DNA of 64,000 nt from an uncultured Cytophagales bacterium. Its GTDB lineage: Bacteria > Bacteroidota > Bacteroidia > Cytophagales > Thermoflexibacteraceae. The position numbers were made by a program, and so were the translations under genes. The notes below the pieces were generated by a model. The model was not told the origin of the DNA. It did not search any database and was given only the letters and a program-made list of their open reading frames with translations. Position 1 is the stretch's first letter; each line of letters starts with the position of its first letter. The DNA lies in NCBI GenBank assembly GCA_938039675.1, contig CALHUI010000006.1, positions 82,099 through 146,098 on the forward strand, given 5' to 3'. Below are positions 17,816 through 26,603 of the stretch, piece after piece.

Positions 17816-20317
17816 ATGTCACACTATTCCTTTAACGATATTCTATCAATAGCCATGTCGGAAGAAGAGGCAGAAGATTTTATTCCGCTGATGAAAGGCA
17901 CAGAGCAATCCATGGAAGAAAATAGCGATTTTCCGGCCGAATTGCCCATATTACCTGTGCGCAATTCGGTGCTATTTCCCGGAGTTATTATGCCTGTTAC
18001 GGTCAGTCGCCAAAAAGCCATTAAATTGGTACGCAAAGCCTACAAAAGCGACCGTATCGTAGGAGTAGTTACCCAAAAAAATAACAATGCCGACGACCCC
18101 CGATTAGACGACATCTACACCGTAGGTACTGTGGCGCGCATCATGAAACTGATTGCTCTGCCCGACGGTCATACTACTATCATCATTCAAGGGCAGCGCA
18201 AGTTTCATTTGGATGTCATTCTGCGCGAGCACCCATATCTAACCGGTCAGGTTACTTATCTGACCGACGAAATGCCGGACGAGCGTAAAAAGGATATAAA
18301 AGCATTAGCGCAGTCGTTGAAAGAGGCGGCTCACAAAATCATGCGCCTGAATCCTGACATTCCGCAGGATGCTGAAATTGCCATCAGCAACATAGAGAGT
18401 ACCGACTTTTTGATTCATTTTCTTTCTGCCAATATCAATGCAGAAGTGAAAGACAAACAGGAATTGCTGGAATATAACTCGGTGAAGGAGCGCGGTACAA
18501 AGTTGCTGGCACACATGCTCAAAGAGATAGAACTGCTGCAAATCAAACAGGAAATTCATTCCAAAGCCCATTCCGATTTAGACCAGCAACAGCGCGACTA
18601 TTTCCTTCGCCAGCAAATCAAAGTTTTGCAGGATGAGCTCGGCGTGGATGGACACGAGCAGGAAATAGAGCGTCTTCGTCTTCGCGGTGCTCAAAAAAAC
18701 TGGCCGGAGGCTGTCGCCAAACACTTTAATAAAGAATTAGACAAAGCCCTGCGCCTGAACCCTCAATCACCCGAATTCCCCATTGCCATCAGCTATGCGG
18801 AATTTATGGTGGACTTGCCTTGGAACGAGTTTTCCGAAGATACCTTTGACCTGAAAAAAGCACAGGCCATCTTAGATGAAGACCATTATGGGCTGGCAAA
18901 GGCCAAGCAGCGCATTATTGAATACTTGGCCGTTCTTAAACTGAAAGGCGGTAATATGCGCGGCCCTATTTTGTGTTTCTACGGCCCTCCCGGTGTAGGC
19001 AAAACCTCCCTTGGGCGTTCTATTGCCAAAGCGCTGGGCAGAAAATACATCCGCATGTCGCTTGGCGGCCTGCGCGATGAGGCGGAAATTCGCGGGCATC
19101 GCAAAACCTACATAGGCGCAATGCCCGGCCGTATTTTGCAAAGCATCAAAAAGGCAGGCACAGCCAATCCGGTGTTTATTCTGGATGAAATTGACAAGGT
19201 AGGCAACGACTTCCGCGGCGACCCTGCATCAGCCTTGCTGGAAGTGCTTGACCCCGAGCAAAATAGTACCTTCTTAGACAACTATTTGGAGGTAGAATAC
19301 GACCTTTCAAAGGTGATGTTCATTGCAACCGCCAACTCGCTCGATACTATCCATCCTGCGCTGCGCGACCGCATGGAAATCATAGAAATTACAGGTTACA
19401 CACAAGAAGAAAAGGTGCAGATTGCCAAACAACACCTATTGCCCAAACTTCGCAAAGACCATGGCCTCAAAGCCAAAGATTTCAGCATAGACGATAAAAC
19501 CCTGCTGAAAATTGTAGAAGAATACACCCGCGAATCGGGCGTTCGCAATTTGGAGCAAAAACTCGGTGCAGTAGTGCGTCATGTAGCCAAATGGGTGGCT
19601 ATGGAAGAGCCTTATCAGAAGCGGATTAAATCCTCTGATGTGGAGGCAATTTTGGGTGCCCCTATTTTTGACCACGAAATGTATCAAAACAACAATTTTG
19701 CCGGCGTTGTAACAGGTTTGGCATGGACACAAGCGGGCGGCGAAATCTTGTTTGTGGAAGCAAGCCTCAACAAAGGCAAAGGAGCACTTACCTTGTCAGG
19801 GCAATTGGGCGACGTAATGAAAGAGTCTGCTATTACGGCACTTTCCTATCTGAAAGCACACGCCGATGAACTTGGCATAGACCACCGCATTTTTAATAAT
19901 TACGACCTCCATATCCACGTTCCGGCAGGTGCTGTACCCAAAGACGGTCCTTCGGCAGGTATTACCATGCTGACTGCACTGGCTTCTATCTACACACAGC
20001 GCAAAGTAAAAGACCGCTTGGCAATGACCGGCGAAATCACGCTGCGCGGGAAAGTATTGCCCGTAGGCGGTATTAAAGAAAAACTGCTGGCTGCCCGGCG
20101 TGCAGGTATCAGCGAAGTAGTACTTTCTGCCCGCAACCGCAAAGATGTGGAAGAGATAGATACACAATACCTCCACGATTTGACCATTCACTATGTAGAA
20201 ACCATAGATGAGGTGTTACAAAAGGCACTGCTGTCCGAAAAAGTAGCCAAACCTATGAACTTCGAAGTAGAAACCGCACCACAGGTAACTGCCAACGGAC
20301 ATACCGCAGGCGCGTAG
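17816..20317 (+). CDS. lon: ATP-dependent protease Lon
   Basis: Cytoplasmic AAA+ serine protease degrading misfolded and regulatory proteins. The 833-residue product has the N-terminal LON substrate domain beginning LPILPVRNSVLFPGV, a coiled-coil middle, Walker A GPPGVGKTSLG (about residue 390), Walker B PVFILDEIDKVG and the sensor ATANSLDTI. The protease domain has the catalytic serine in PKDGPSAGITM (about 712) and the catalytic lysine in GGIKEKLLAARRAG (about 755). The ATG at 17816 is preferred; an alternative ATG lies at 17854. It is followed after 86 bases by the PpiD-like gene, a partner in envelope and protein quality control. Confidence 0.97.
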   Translation: MSHYSFNDILSIAMSEEEAEDFIPLMKGTEQSMEENSDFPAELPILPVRNSVLFPGVIMPVTVSRQKAIKLVRKAYKSDRIVGVVTQKNNNADDPRLDDIYTVGTVARIMKLIALPDGHTTIIIQGQRKFHLDVILREHPYLTGQVTYLTDEMPDERKKDIKALAQSLKEAAHKIMRLNPDIPQDAEIAISNIESTDFLIHFLSANINAEVKDKQELLEYNSVKERGTKLLAHMLKEIELLQIKQEIHSKAHSDLDQQQRDYFLRQQIKVLQDELGVDGHEQEIERLRLRGAQKNWPEAVAKHFNKELDKALRLNPQSPEFPIAISYAEFMVDLPWNEFSEDTFDLKKAQAILDEDHYGLAKAKQRIIEYLAVLKLKGGNMRGPILCFYGPPGVGKTSLGRSIAKALGRKYIRMSLGGLRDEAEIRGHRKTYIGAMPGRILQSIKKAGTANPVFILDEIDKVGNDFRGDPASALLEVLDPEQNSTFLDNYLEVEYDLSKVMFIATANSLDTIHPALRDRMEIIEITGYTQEEKVQIAKQHLLPKLRKDHGLKAKDFSIDDKTLLKIVEEYTRESGVRNLEQKLGAVVRHVAKWVAMEEPYQKRIKSSDVEAILGAPIFDHEMYQNNNFAGVVTGLAWTQAGGEILFVEASLNKGKGALTLSGQLGDVMKESAITALSYLKAHADELGIDHRIFNNYDLHIHVPAGAVPKDGPSAGITMLTALASIYTQRKVKDRLAMTGEITLRGKVLPVGGIKEKLLAARRAGISEVVLSARNRKDVEEIDTQYLHDLTIHYVETIDEVLQKALLSEKVAKPMNFEVETAPQVTANGHTAGA

Positions 20318-20403
20318 GTAACAAAAAGAGTGTTAAAAAATTAAGTTGAGTATTGGTAAGGACCAAACACCGTGCTAAATTCGCGGTTCAAAAATTGTGA
20401 TAA

Positions 20404-22518
20404 ATGGCAATCATTACACGAATTAGGCAACTTTCTACTGCGGTTATCGCGGTTATTTTCATTGCGCTGGGGCTTTTTATTGTTGGCGGAGACTTGTTAT
20501 CTCCCAATTCTTCCATTATGAACATGTTTAATAGTAAGGAAGTAGCCCGCATCAATGGTGTAAGCATCTCACCTCAAGAATTTAGCGAACAACTGAACAT
20601 CAGCCGAGCAAACTTGGCCAGTCGTTTGGGGCGCAGCGTTACCGAAGCTGAGTCGGACTTCCTGCGTTATGAGGCTTTCAATGAGTTGATTTACAAATAT
20701 GCTATGGTGCCTCAGATGGAAAAATTAGGCCTGATGGTAACACCCGAAGAGGTAGTTGATATGGTTCAGGGCAACAACATCCATCCTGAGTTAAGAGAAG
20801 CATTCAGAAATCCGCAAACAGGAGAGGTTGACAGAAATCAAATCATTACTTTTTTAAATAATCTGGCTTCCTTGCCGGCAGAACAACGTGCACAGTTTGA
20901 ATCTTTCGAGCGCTCACTGGCTCCTACACGTCTCAGGCAAAAGTATTCTCACCTGATGTTGTATTCAACTTTTGCCACCAAGCAAGAAGCTCAAACATAC
21001 TATCACGACATCAACGACCGCCGTACAATTAAATTTTTGTATGTGCCTTTTACTGCTATTCCCGACTCTGCCATTAAATACACAGAAAGCGACTTGCAGG
21101 CTTTTCTAAATGCCAATCAGTCTAAATACAAGCGCAAGGAAAACCGTGCCATAGAGTACGTCACATTCCCGTTCAAGCCTTCATCCAAAGATACAGCAGC
21201 AATCAAAGCACAGGTTATACGCTTGAAAGAAGAAATGGCCGCACTGCCTGAGTCCGATTTGGAAGTATTTGTTACTAACAATTCCGATTTTGTAAACCCA
21301 TATCGCGATTTTAAACCTGCTGACATTCCTGAAGAAATTCCGGGCGATAGCTTGAAAGTAGGTGCCGTAGTCGGCCCATACCTCAAAAATGGTTTCTATG
21401 TGGTATATCGCATCGTAAAGTCAAGTCAGGATTCAGTGAACTCTGCTAAGGCAAGCCATATCTTGTTCCGATTCGGCGACGATAAAAACAAAGCAAAACA
21501 AGAAGCCGAAAAGATTTTGGCACAACTGAAAAGCGGTGCGGACTTTGCTTTCATGGCCAATATGTATAGCCAAGACCCGGGCAGCCAATCACGTGGCGGC
21601 AACTTGGGCTGGTTTACCGAAAAGCAAATGGTAGAACCTTTTGAAAAAGCCGTAATGAATGCCACCAAAACAGGTCTGATTCCTAATTTGGTTGAAACAG
21701 AATACGGCTATCACATCATCAACGTTACAGGTTTGAAAACTCGTACAAAATATACCATTGCAGCCATTGCAAAAGAACTGTTGCCAAGCGAAGCTACCAA
21801 AAACGAGGCCTTTATGAAGGCAGGCGAATTCGCAAAAGCTAAAACTGCAAAAGAATACATAGAAAAAGTAATTGCTGCCAAAGATTTGATTAGCATTCAG
21901 GCTCTTACCATTCCGGAAGATGCACGCAACATCAATAACCTGACAAGCCCCAAAGTGAGAGAAATTGTACGTTGGGCTTATGCCGACGAACGCAATATCG
22001 GCGACGTTTCCGAAGTATTTGAGTTGGAAGACCAATATTTGGTAGCCATGCTCCGTGGCGGCTCAGAAGAAGGTGATGCCAGAGTAGAAGACGTGCGCGA
22101 GCAATTAATTATCGACTATCGCAAAGAGAAAAAAGCGGAAATGATTCGTGAGAAACTCTCTAAATTGAAAGGCAATACTTTGGAAGAACTTGTGAAAGGT
22201 TATGGTGCAGGTGCTGAAATTATCGAGCAACCCGACGTAACACCTCTTACCTCAGGTATCCGTCAAGCCAACTATGCGCCTAATGTGGTAGGAGCTACTT
22301 ATGCACTGAAAAAAGGCGAGCGTTCAAAAATCGTGAGAGACGACTACGGCATGTTCATCATTGAGGTTACACAAGTTGATGATGCCAGCGAACTTGCAGA
22401 CTATGCTACCTATAAGAATCAGATTGAAGAGCGCCGCAGGTTGCAAACCGAAGACAATATTATTAAAGCCATTAAGAAGTTAGCAAAAGTAAAAGATAAC
22501 ACTGCCCGTTATTTCTAA
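20404..22518 (+). CDS. PpiD-like membrane-anchored peptidyl-prolyl isomerase
   Basis: A foldase of the SurA/PpiD type assisting periplasmic and outer-membrane protein folding. The 704-residue product starts with a short cytoplasmic segment and one membrane helix (about residues 12-32), then a SurA-N-like helical domain containing RINGVSISPQEF. A parvulin domain spans about residues 345-445, with SHILFRFGDD, MYSQDPGSQSRGGNLGWF and TEYGYHIINV. A second, degenerate C-terminal isomerase-like region ends with DDYGMFIIEVT. A strong terminator lies just downstream. The gene symbol is left open because Bacteroidota PpiD homologues vary. Confidence 0.9.
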   Translation: MAIITRIRQLSTAVIAVIFIALGLFIVGGDLLSPNSSIMNMFNSKEVARINGVSISPQEFSEQLNISRANLASRLGRSVTEAESDFLRYEAFNELIYKYAMVPQMEKLGLMVTPEEVVDMVQGNNIHPELREAFRNPQTGEVDRNQIITFLNNLASLPAEQRAQFESFERSLAPTRLRQKYSHLMLYSTFATKQEAQTYYHDINDRRTIKFLYVPFTAIPDSAIKYTESDLQAFLNANQSKYKRKENRAIEYVTFPFKPSSKDTAAIKAQVIRLKEEMAALPESDLEVFVTNNSDFVNPYRDFKPADIPEEIPGDSLKVGAVVGPYLKNGFYVVYRIVKSSQDSVNSAKASHILFRFGDDKNKAKQEAEKILAQLKSGADFAFMANMYSQDPGSQSRGGNLGWFTEKQMVEPFEKAVMNATKTGLIPNLVETEYGYHIINVTGLKTRTKYTIAAIAKELLPSEATKNEAFMKAGEFAKAKTAKEYIEKVIAAKDLISIQALTIPEDARNINNLTSPKVREIVRWAYADERNIGDVSEVFELEDQYLVAMLRGGSEEGDARVEDVREQLIIDYRKEKKAEMIREKLSKLKGNTLEELVKGYGAGAEIIEQPDVTPLTSGIRQANYAPNVVGATYALKKGERSKIVRDDYGMFIIEVTQVDDASELADYATYKNQIEERRRLQTEDNIIKAIKKLAKVKDNTARYF

Positions 22519-22543
22519 TAGCTTTTCAGGCAAATTAAATTAC

Positions 22544-22573
22544 AGTCCCAACTTTTGGTTGGGGCTTTTTTTG
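22544..22573 (+). terminator. Rho-independent terminator after the PpiD-like gene
   Basis: AGTCCCAAC pairs with GTTGGGGCT across a 5-base loop and is followed by a run of seven or more T. Confidence 0.85.
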
Positions 22574-22677
22574 TTTATCTTAGACCAATTTTTAATAATT
22601 TGGCAAAACTTGGTATTGAATAGTAAAAAAATATTAGTAAAACAACTTTTTTACCGCACATTTCTCAATAATTGCAT

Positions 22678-23784
22678 ATGAATATTGAACGTTTAGAAAA
22701 TTGGGGTATGCCTTCAACGGTTGAAACAGATGTAGCAGTAGCATCCCGAAAGAAACCTTTTATTATTGCAGGGCCTTGCAGTGCTGAAACTCCTGAACAG
22801 TTATTGGCTACTTGCAAAGGGCTGGCCAATACCGGCATTAATGCATTGCGTGCAGGTATTTGGAAGCCACGTACCCGCCCCAACAGCTTTGAAGGAGTAG
22901 GAGAGGTGGGTTTGCAGTGGTTTAAAGAAGTTCGCGACGAATTAGGCATACCAATTGCCACAGAGGTAGCTACGGCAGGACATGTTGAGTTAGCATTAAA
23001 ATATGGTGTAGATATTCTTTGGATAGGTGCGCGCAGTACGGTTAATCCTTTTACCGTACAGGAAATAGCAGATGCTTTAAGAGGTGTGGACATCCCTGTG
23101 ATAGTAAAAAACCCCCTAAACCCCGATTTGGCACTGTGGATAGGTGGTATGGAGCGCATTGCCAATGCCGGTATTACCAAATTGGCAGCCATGCACAGAG
23201 GATTTTCAACCTTTGAGAAAACCAAATACCGTAACATCCCTATGTGGCAAATAGCCATCGAGTTGCGCAGCCAAATGCCCGAACTGCCTATTTTCTTTGA
23301 CCCCAGCCATACCGGAGGCAAGCGGGAGTTTATTTATCCGCTTTCGCAAAAAGCCCTTGATTTGGACTATGACGGCTTGATGATTGAGTCGCACATAGAC
23401 CCCGATAACGCATGGAGCGATGCTTCGCAGCAAGTAACACCGGAGCGATTTGCCGAAATTCTCAGCGAACTGAAAATCAGAGAAGTAACATCTGACAATA
23501 CAGAGTTTCAAAGCGCTTTGGAGGAGTTGCGCAACAAACTGGATTTAATTGACCGTGAAATTGTGGAGTTGCTTGCATCGCGTATGAACATCGTTGAAAA
23601 ATTAGGGACTTATAAACGCGAAAACAACGTGGCTGTATTTCAGGTAGATAGGTGGATTAAGGTATTTCAGTCACGCCCTGAATGGGGCGAAAAGATGGGC
23701 TTAAATAAGGATTTTATAGGCCATATTTTCAAACTCATTCACGATGAGTCCATTCGCATTCAGACCGCCAAGATTAGCGACTAA
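22678..23784 (+). CDS. Bifunctional DAHP synthase / chorismate mutase
   Basis: The N-terminal domain (about residues 1-260) condenses erythrose-4-phosphate and phosphoenolpyruvate to DAHP, the first step of aromatic biosynthesis. It carries IIAGPCSAETPEQ, LRAGIWKPRTRPNSFEGVG, LWIGARSTVNPF, VKNPLNPDL and FDPSHTGGKRE, with metal- and substrate-binding C, K, H, E and D residues. The C-terminal domain (about 275-368) is an AroQ-type chorismate mutase with LRNKLDLIDREIVELLASRM and KRENNVAVFQ. The fusion couples first- and branch-point enzymes and is common in Bacteroidota. The ATG at 22678 gives MNIERLENW. No other aromatic gene is adjacent, and a terminator follows. Confidence 0.95.
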   Translation: MNIERLENWGMPSTVETDVAVASRKKPFIIAGPCSAETPEQLLATCKGLANTGINALRAGIWKPRTRPNSFEGVGEVGLQWFKEVRDELGIPIATEVATAGHVELALKYGVDILWIGARSTVNPFTVQEIADALRGVDIPVIVKNPLNPDLALWIGGMERIANAGITKLAAMHRGFSTFEKTKYRNIPMWQIAIELRSQMPELPIFFDPSHTGGKREFIYPLSQKALDLDYDGLMIESHIDPDNAWSDASQQVTPERFAEILSELKIREVTSDNTEFQSALEELRNKLDLIDREIVELLASRMNIVEKLGTYKRENNVAVFQVDRWIKVFQSRPEWGEKMGLNKDFIGHIFKLIHDESIRIQTAKISD

Positions 23785-23808
23785 TTAACATTGCTTTTTA
23801 TTGCCTCC

Positions 23809-23841
23809 GCCGCTCAAAGACAATTTGGGCGGCATTTCTTT
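23809..23841 (+). terminator. Terminator after DAHP synthase/chorismate mutase
   Basis: GCCGCTCAAA pairs with TTTGGGCGGC (one G-T pair) around a 5-base loop, followed by ATTTCTTTTTT. Confidence 0.75.
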
Positions 23842-23905
23842 TTTATCAATCTTTGCTGCCTGTTTTTACGTATGGCTATTTGAGTAATCGATTAAATTTT
23901 TTGCT

Positions 23906-24559
23906 ATGAAAAAGTTATTTGGGCTAATTGTGCTTTCCCTTATCACAGGAGCAGAGCTACGTGCGCAGAACTTCTCAAAAGATATGTGGCACGATGGAGA
24001 AGTGGATTTATTCTCCGGCGAAACCATCAGGGGAAAAATCAAGTACGATTTGGACAATAACTCCTTGCAGGCAACTACGGGAGGAACGGTGCGCTCTTTT
24101 AGCTCCTACCAGGTGGAATCTTTCCGGATTTTTGATGATTTACAAAAAACGCCGCGTTCGTTTTACACCTTGCCCTACAAAAAAGCCGGTAATTATGACA
24201 GTCCGTTTTTTTTCGAGTTGTTATACGAAGGAACCAAACTGACTTTGCTTAACCGAGAGGTTTTTGTTCAGCGTGCCATCGGTGCGCCCAACCCTTGGGG
24301 ATGGGGGTGGTGGGGGCCTCGAATGGGTATGGGTACTACCGTTGTGCAGTTAGACAGCTACTATGTGCTGGATATGGCAAAAGAGCAGGTAATAAAGCTA
24401 AGCGACCAACGAACTGACTGGCTGACACTGATGAAAGACTTCCGCGACGAGATGAGTGAGTTTATGCGGGCTAACAAACTTTCTGTTACCGAGCGGAAAG
24501 ATGTTTTGAAAATTATGGCTCACTACGACGAACTTGTTAAAACTGCCTCCAACAAATAG
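23906..24559 (+). CDS. Secreted hypothetical protein (Bacteroidota type)
   Basis: Function unknown. It encodes 217 residues with an N-terminal signal peptide (MKKLFGLIVLSLITGAELRAQ), so it is exported. The mature N-terminal half has a beta-rich stretch with GEVDLFSGETIRGKIKYD. This pattern, a strand with G-x-I-x-Y-D, is common in Bacteroidota secreted proteins that respond to surface or stress contexts. A Trp/Gly-rich loop (NPWGWGWWGPRMGMG) lies near residue 135. The C-terminal third is helical and charged. A near-consensus box AATCTTTG lies about 50 bases upstream. The gene stands between two transcription units and is not obviously part of the sulfide cluster that follows. Confidence 0.65.
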   Translation: MKKLFGLIVLSLITGAELRAQNFSKDMWHDGEVDLFSGETIRGKIKYDLDNNSLQATTGGTVRSFSSYQVESFRIFDDLQKTPRSFYTLPYKKAGNYDSPFFFELLYEGTKLTLLNREVFVQRAIGAPNPWGWGWWGPRMGMGTTVVQLDSYYVLDMAKEQVIKLSDQRTDWLTLMKDFRDEMSEFMRANKLSVTERKDVLKIMAHYDELVKTASNK

Positions 24560-24589
24560 TGCAAGGTGGAGGCAAGAAAAAAATCATAA

Positions 24590-24625
24590 ATCATATTGAT
24601 ATATGAAAATATATTTATATATTTG
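24590..24625 (+). promoter_or_regulatory. arsR promoter and candidate operator (TATATTTG box with inverted-repeat motif)
   Basis: An exact -7 box TATATTTG lies at 24618-24625, 23 bases before the ATG. Immediately upstream, 24601-24616 reads ATATGAAAATATATTT, preceded by CATATTGAT. The same AT-rich half-sites recur at 26541-26567 and 28586-28609. Position over the promoter suggests autoregulation by the ArsR-family protein. Confidence 0.5.
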
Positions 24626-24648
24626 CATTGTTATTCACTTACACGGTT

Positions 24649-24960
24649 ATGGAGATAGAAACGATTGCGTTGCGAATTGATACAAAAAAATTGGAACGGG
24701 CTGCTTTTGTGCTAAAGGCTGTGGCGCATCCGGTACGTATTGCGATTATAGATTTATTAGACCAGTGTGGCCGCCTAAATGTGAGCGAGTTGCAAAATAA
24801 GTTAGACATAGAGCAGGCTTTGTTGTCGCACCATCTGACTAACATGCGCGACCGCGGCATCCTCAGTGCTGAGCGCGAAGGTAAATGTATTTACTACTCA
24901 CTAATCGATACAACAATCACCAATATTATTCACTGTATCAACAGTTGTACACGATTTTAA
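24649..24960 (+). CDS. ArsR-family transcriptional repressor, probable sulfide/persulfide sensor
   Basis: A winged-helix DNA-binding protein of 103 residues. ArsR-family features are the helix KAVAHPVRIAIIDLL, the recognition region IEQALLSHHLTNMRDRGIL and the wing EREGKCIYYSL. The metal-binding ELCVCDL motif of arsenic sensors is absent. Instead there are cysteines at residues 40, 80, 96 and 100. A pair consisting of an N-terminal helix Cys and a C-terminal Cys would suit a dithiol persulfide switch as in SqrR and BigR, although the first Cys is not at the exact SqrR position. It heads the sulfide cluster and has a candidate operator at its own promoter. Function as a persulfide sensor is inference from context. 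Confidence 0.8.
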   Translation: MEIETIALRIDTKKLERAAFVLKAVAHPVRIAIIDLLDQCGRLNVSELQNKLDIEQALLSHHLTNMRDRGILSAEREGKCIYYSLIDTTITNIIHCINSCTRF

Positions 24961-25059
24961 TTATCTGGAAAACTGACGTAAGTCATTTTTTAGCAGCTTC
25001 AATTTTTTGACTTTTAATTTTAGTTGATAGTTGATTTATTTTTTTAAACTATACAAACC

Positions 25060-26454
25060 ATGAAAATCGAGCAATTGTACACAGGTTGTCTGGCTGAGGC
25101 AGCCTATTTTATCGAGTCAGCCGGCGAGGCTGCTGTGATTGACCCCATCCGTGAAACTGAGCCTTACATAAAGTTGGCACAGGAACGCGGTGTTAAAATC
25201 AAGTACATTTTTGAGACGCATTTCCATGCCGATTTCGTATCCGGCCACTTAGATTTGTCGCACGCCACAGGAGCACCTATTGTATTCGGCCCTACTGCGA
25301 AGGCACAGTTTGACTACATTGAAGCTAAAGACGGTGAAATTTTTGAAATAGGCGATGTTACACTGAAAGTGCTGCATACGCCCGGACATACGCCGGAATC
25401 CATGTGTTTGCTGCTCTACGACGAAAACGGTAAGGAACATGCCGTATTTACAGGTGATACACTGTTTGTAGGTGATGTAGGTCGCCCTGACTTGCTGGAC
25501 GGCGTTATTATCTCCAAAGAAGAGCAGGTAAGCAACCTGTACGATAGCTTGAACAAGAAAATCAAAACTTTGCCCGATGATGTAATTGTCTATCCCGGAC
25601 ATGGCCCGGGTTCACTTTGCGGCAAAAGTATCGGCAAAGAAACTCAGTCCACCATTGGCAGAGAGAAAATGTTCAACTATGCGTTGCAACCGATGACGCG
25701 TGAAGAATTTACCCGAATTATTCTGGCAGACCAGTTGCCTGCACCTCAATACTTCGTTAAGAATGCCATCATTAACCGAACCGGTTATGAGTCAATCGAT
25801 GATGTGTTAGGTCGCAACGTACAGCCATTGGGCGTTACATCGGTAGAATTGGAAATAGAAACCGGTGCGTTGGTGTTAGACACCCGCAACTCCGACGTAT
25901 TTGCAATAGGCCATATTCCTAATTCGCTACAAATAGGGCTGGATGGTTCTTTTGCCGTATGGGTCGGTACGCTCATTACCGATATCAAACAACGAATCGT
26001 AGTAGTCGCCGACAAAGGTCGTGAGCGCGAAGCCATTCTGCGTTTGGCACGCGTAGGCTACGAAAATGTCGCCGGCTATCTGGAAGGAGGTTTTGATTCA
26101 TGGCGTGAGGCAGGTATGCCCGTTGCCACTACCGAAGTGATTACTGCCGAAGAATTAGAGCGAATTTTTGACGTTGCTACTACCAAAATTTTGGACGTGC
26201 GCCGTACCAACGAGTACAAAGCTGGTCATTTGCCCAATGCCATCAACATCCCGCTGCGCGACTTAGAAAAGAATCTGCACCAGTTGAACCCTAAGGAACG
26301 CTACTTCGTACATTGTGCCGGAGGCTATCGCTCTATGATTGCGGCTTCTATTCTGGCTCGCAATGGCTATAACAAAGTGGTGAATGTGAATGGAGGCATG
26401 GAGGCTATTGCAAAAACTCAACTACCTGTTCTTACAGAAGCAAAAATAGCATAG
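25060..26454 (+). CDS. Persulfide dioxygenase-rhodanese fusion, CstB-like
   Basis: Predicted to oxidise low-molecular-weight persulfides to sulfite or thiosulfate in the cytoplasm. The 464-residue product has an N-terminal metallo-beta-lactamase domain of the ETHE1 type (about 1-250) with THFHADFVSGH at residues 53-63, HTPGHTPES, FTGDTLFVGDVGRPDL and VYPGHGPGS. A first rhodanese-like domain (about 265-355) follows whose active loop reads VVVADKGRER and lacks the Cys. A second rhodanese (about 370-460) has an intact active Cys near residue 419 (HCAGGYRS). This PDO-pseudorhodanese-rhodanese order is that of staphylococcal CstB. It lies between the repressor and the sulfide:quinone reductase and is followed by a terminator. 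Confidence 0.92.
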   Translation: MKIEQLYTGCLAEAAYFIESAGEAAVIDPIRETEPYIKLAQERGVKIKYIFETHFHADFVSGHLDLSHATGAPIVFGPTAKAQFDYIEAKDGEIFEIGDVTLKVLHTPGHTPESMCLLLYDENGKEHAVFTGDTLFVGDVGRPDLLDGVIISKEEQVSNLYDSLNKKIKTLPDDVIVYPGHGPGSLCGKSIGKETQSTIGREKMFNYALQPMTREEFTRIILADQLPAPQYFVKNAIINRTGYESIDDVLGRNVQPLGVTSVELEIETGALVLDTRNSDVFAIGHIPNSLQIGLDGSFAVWVGTLITDIKQRIVVVADKGREREAILRLARVGYENVAGYLEGGFDSWREAGMPVATTEVITAEELERIFDVATTKILDVRRTNEYKAGHLPNAINIPLRDLEKNLHQLNPKERYFVHCAGGYRSMIAASILARNGYNKVVNVNGGMEAIAKTQLPVLTEAKIA

Positions 26455-26470
26455 ACAGTAACCTAACTCA

Positions 26471-26507
26471 AACTAAGGCGGCTCTTGAAAAGCCGTCTTA
26501 GTTTTTT
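26471..26507 (+). terminator. Terminator after the CstB-like gene
   Basis: AACTAAGGCGGCT (26471-26483) pairs with AGCCGTCTTAGTT (26491-26503), followed by a T run. The downstream gene has its own promoter, so the cluster is at least two transcription units. Confidence 0.8.
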
Positions 26508-26540
26508 AAAAAAACATTTTTATATATAAATACGTGCAAA

Positions 26541-26567
26541 ACATTTTTTTATATGTGAATATATTTG
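26541..26567 (+). promoter_or_regulatory. sqr promoter and candidate operator
   Basis: The exact -7 box TATATTTG (26560-26567) overlaps ATATGTGAATATATTTG, related to the motif at the arsR promoter. AACAT lies at the left side as in the third copy. A repressor bound here would cover the promoter. Confidence 0.5.
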
Positions 26568-26603
26568 TACATTGAGGCAAACTTAGTAACATGTAATTTT
26601 AAT

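Noticed and set aside
24649..24960. Arsenic or metal resistance regulator.
   Set aside because: The metal-binding motif is missing, no arsenic genes are nearby, and the neighbours are sulfide-oxidation genes.
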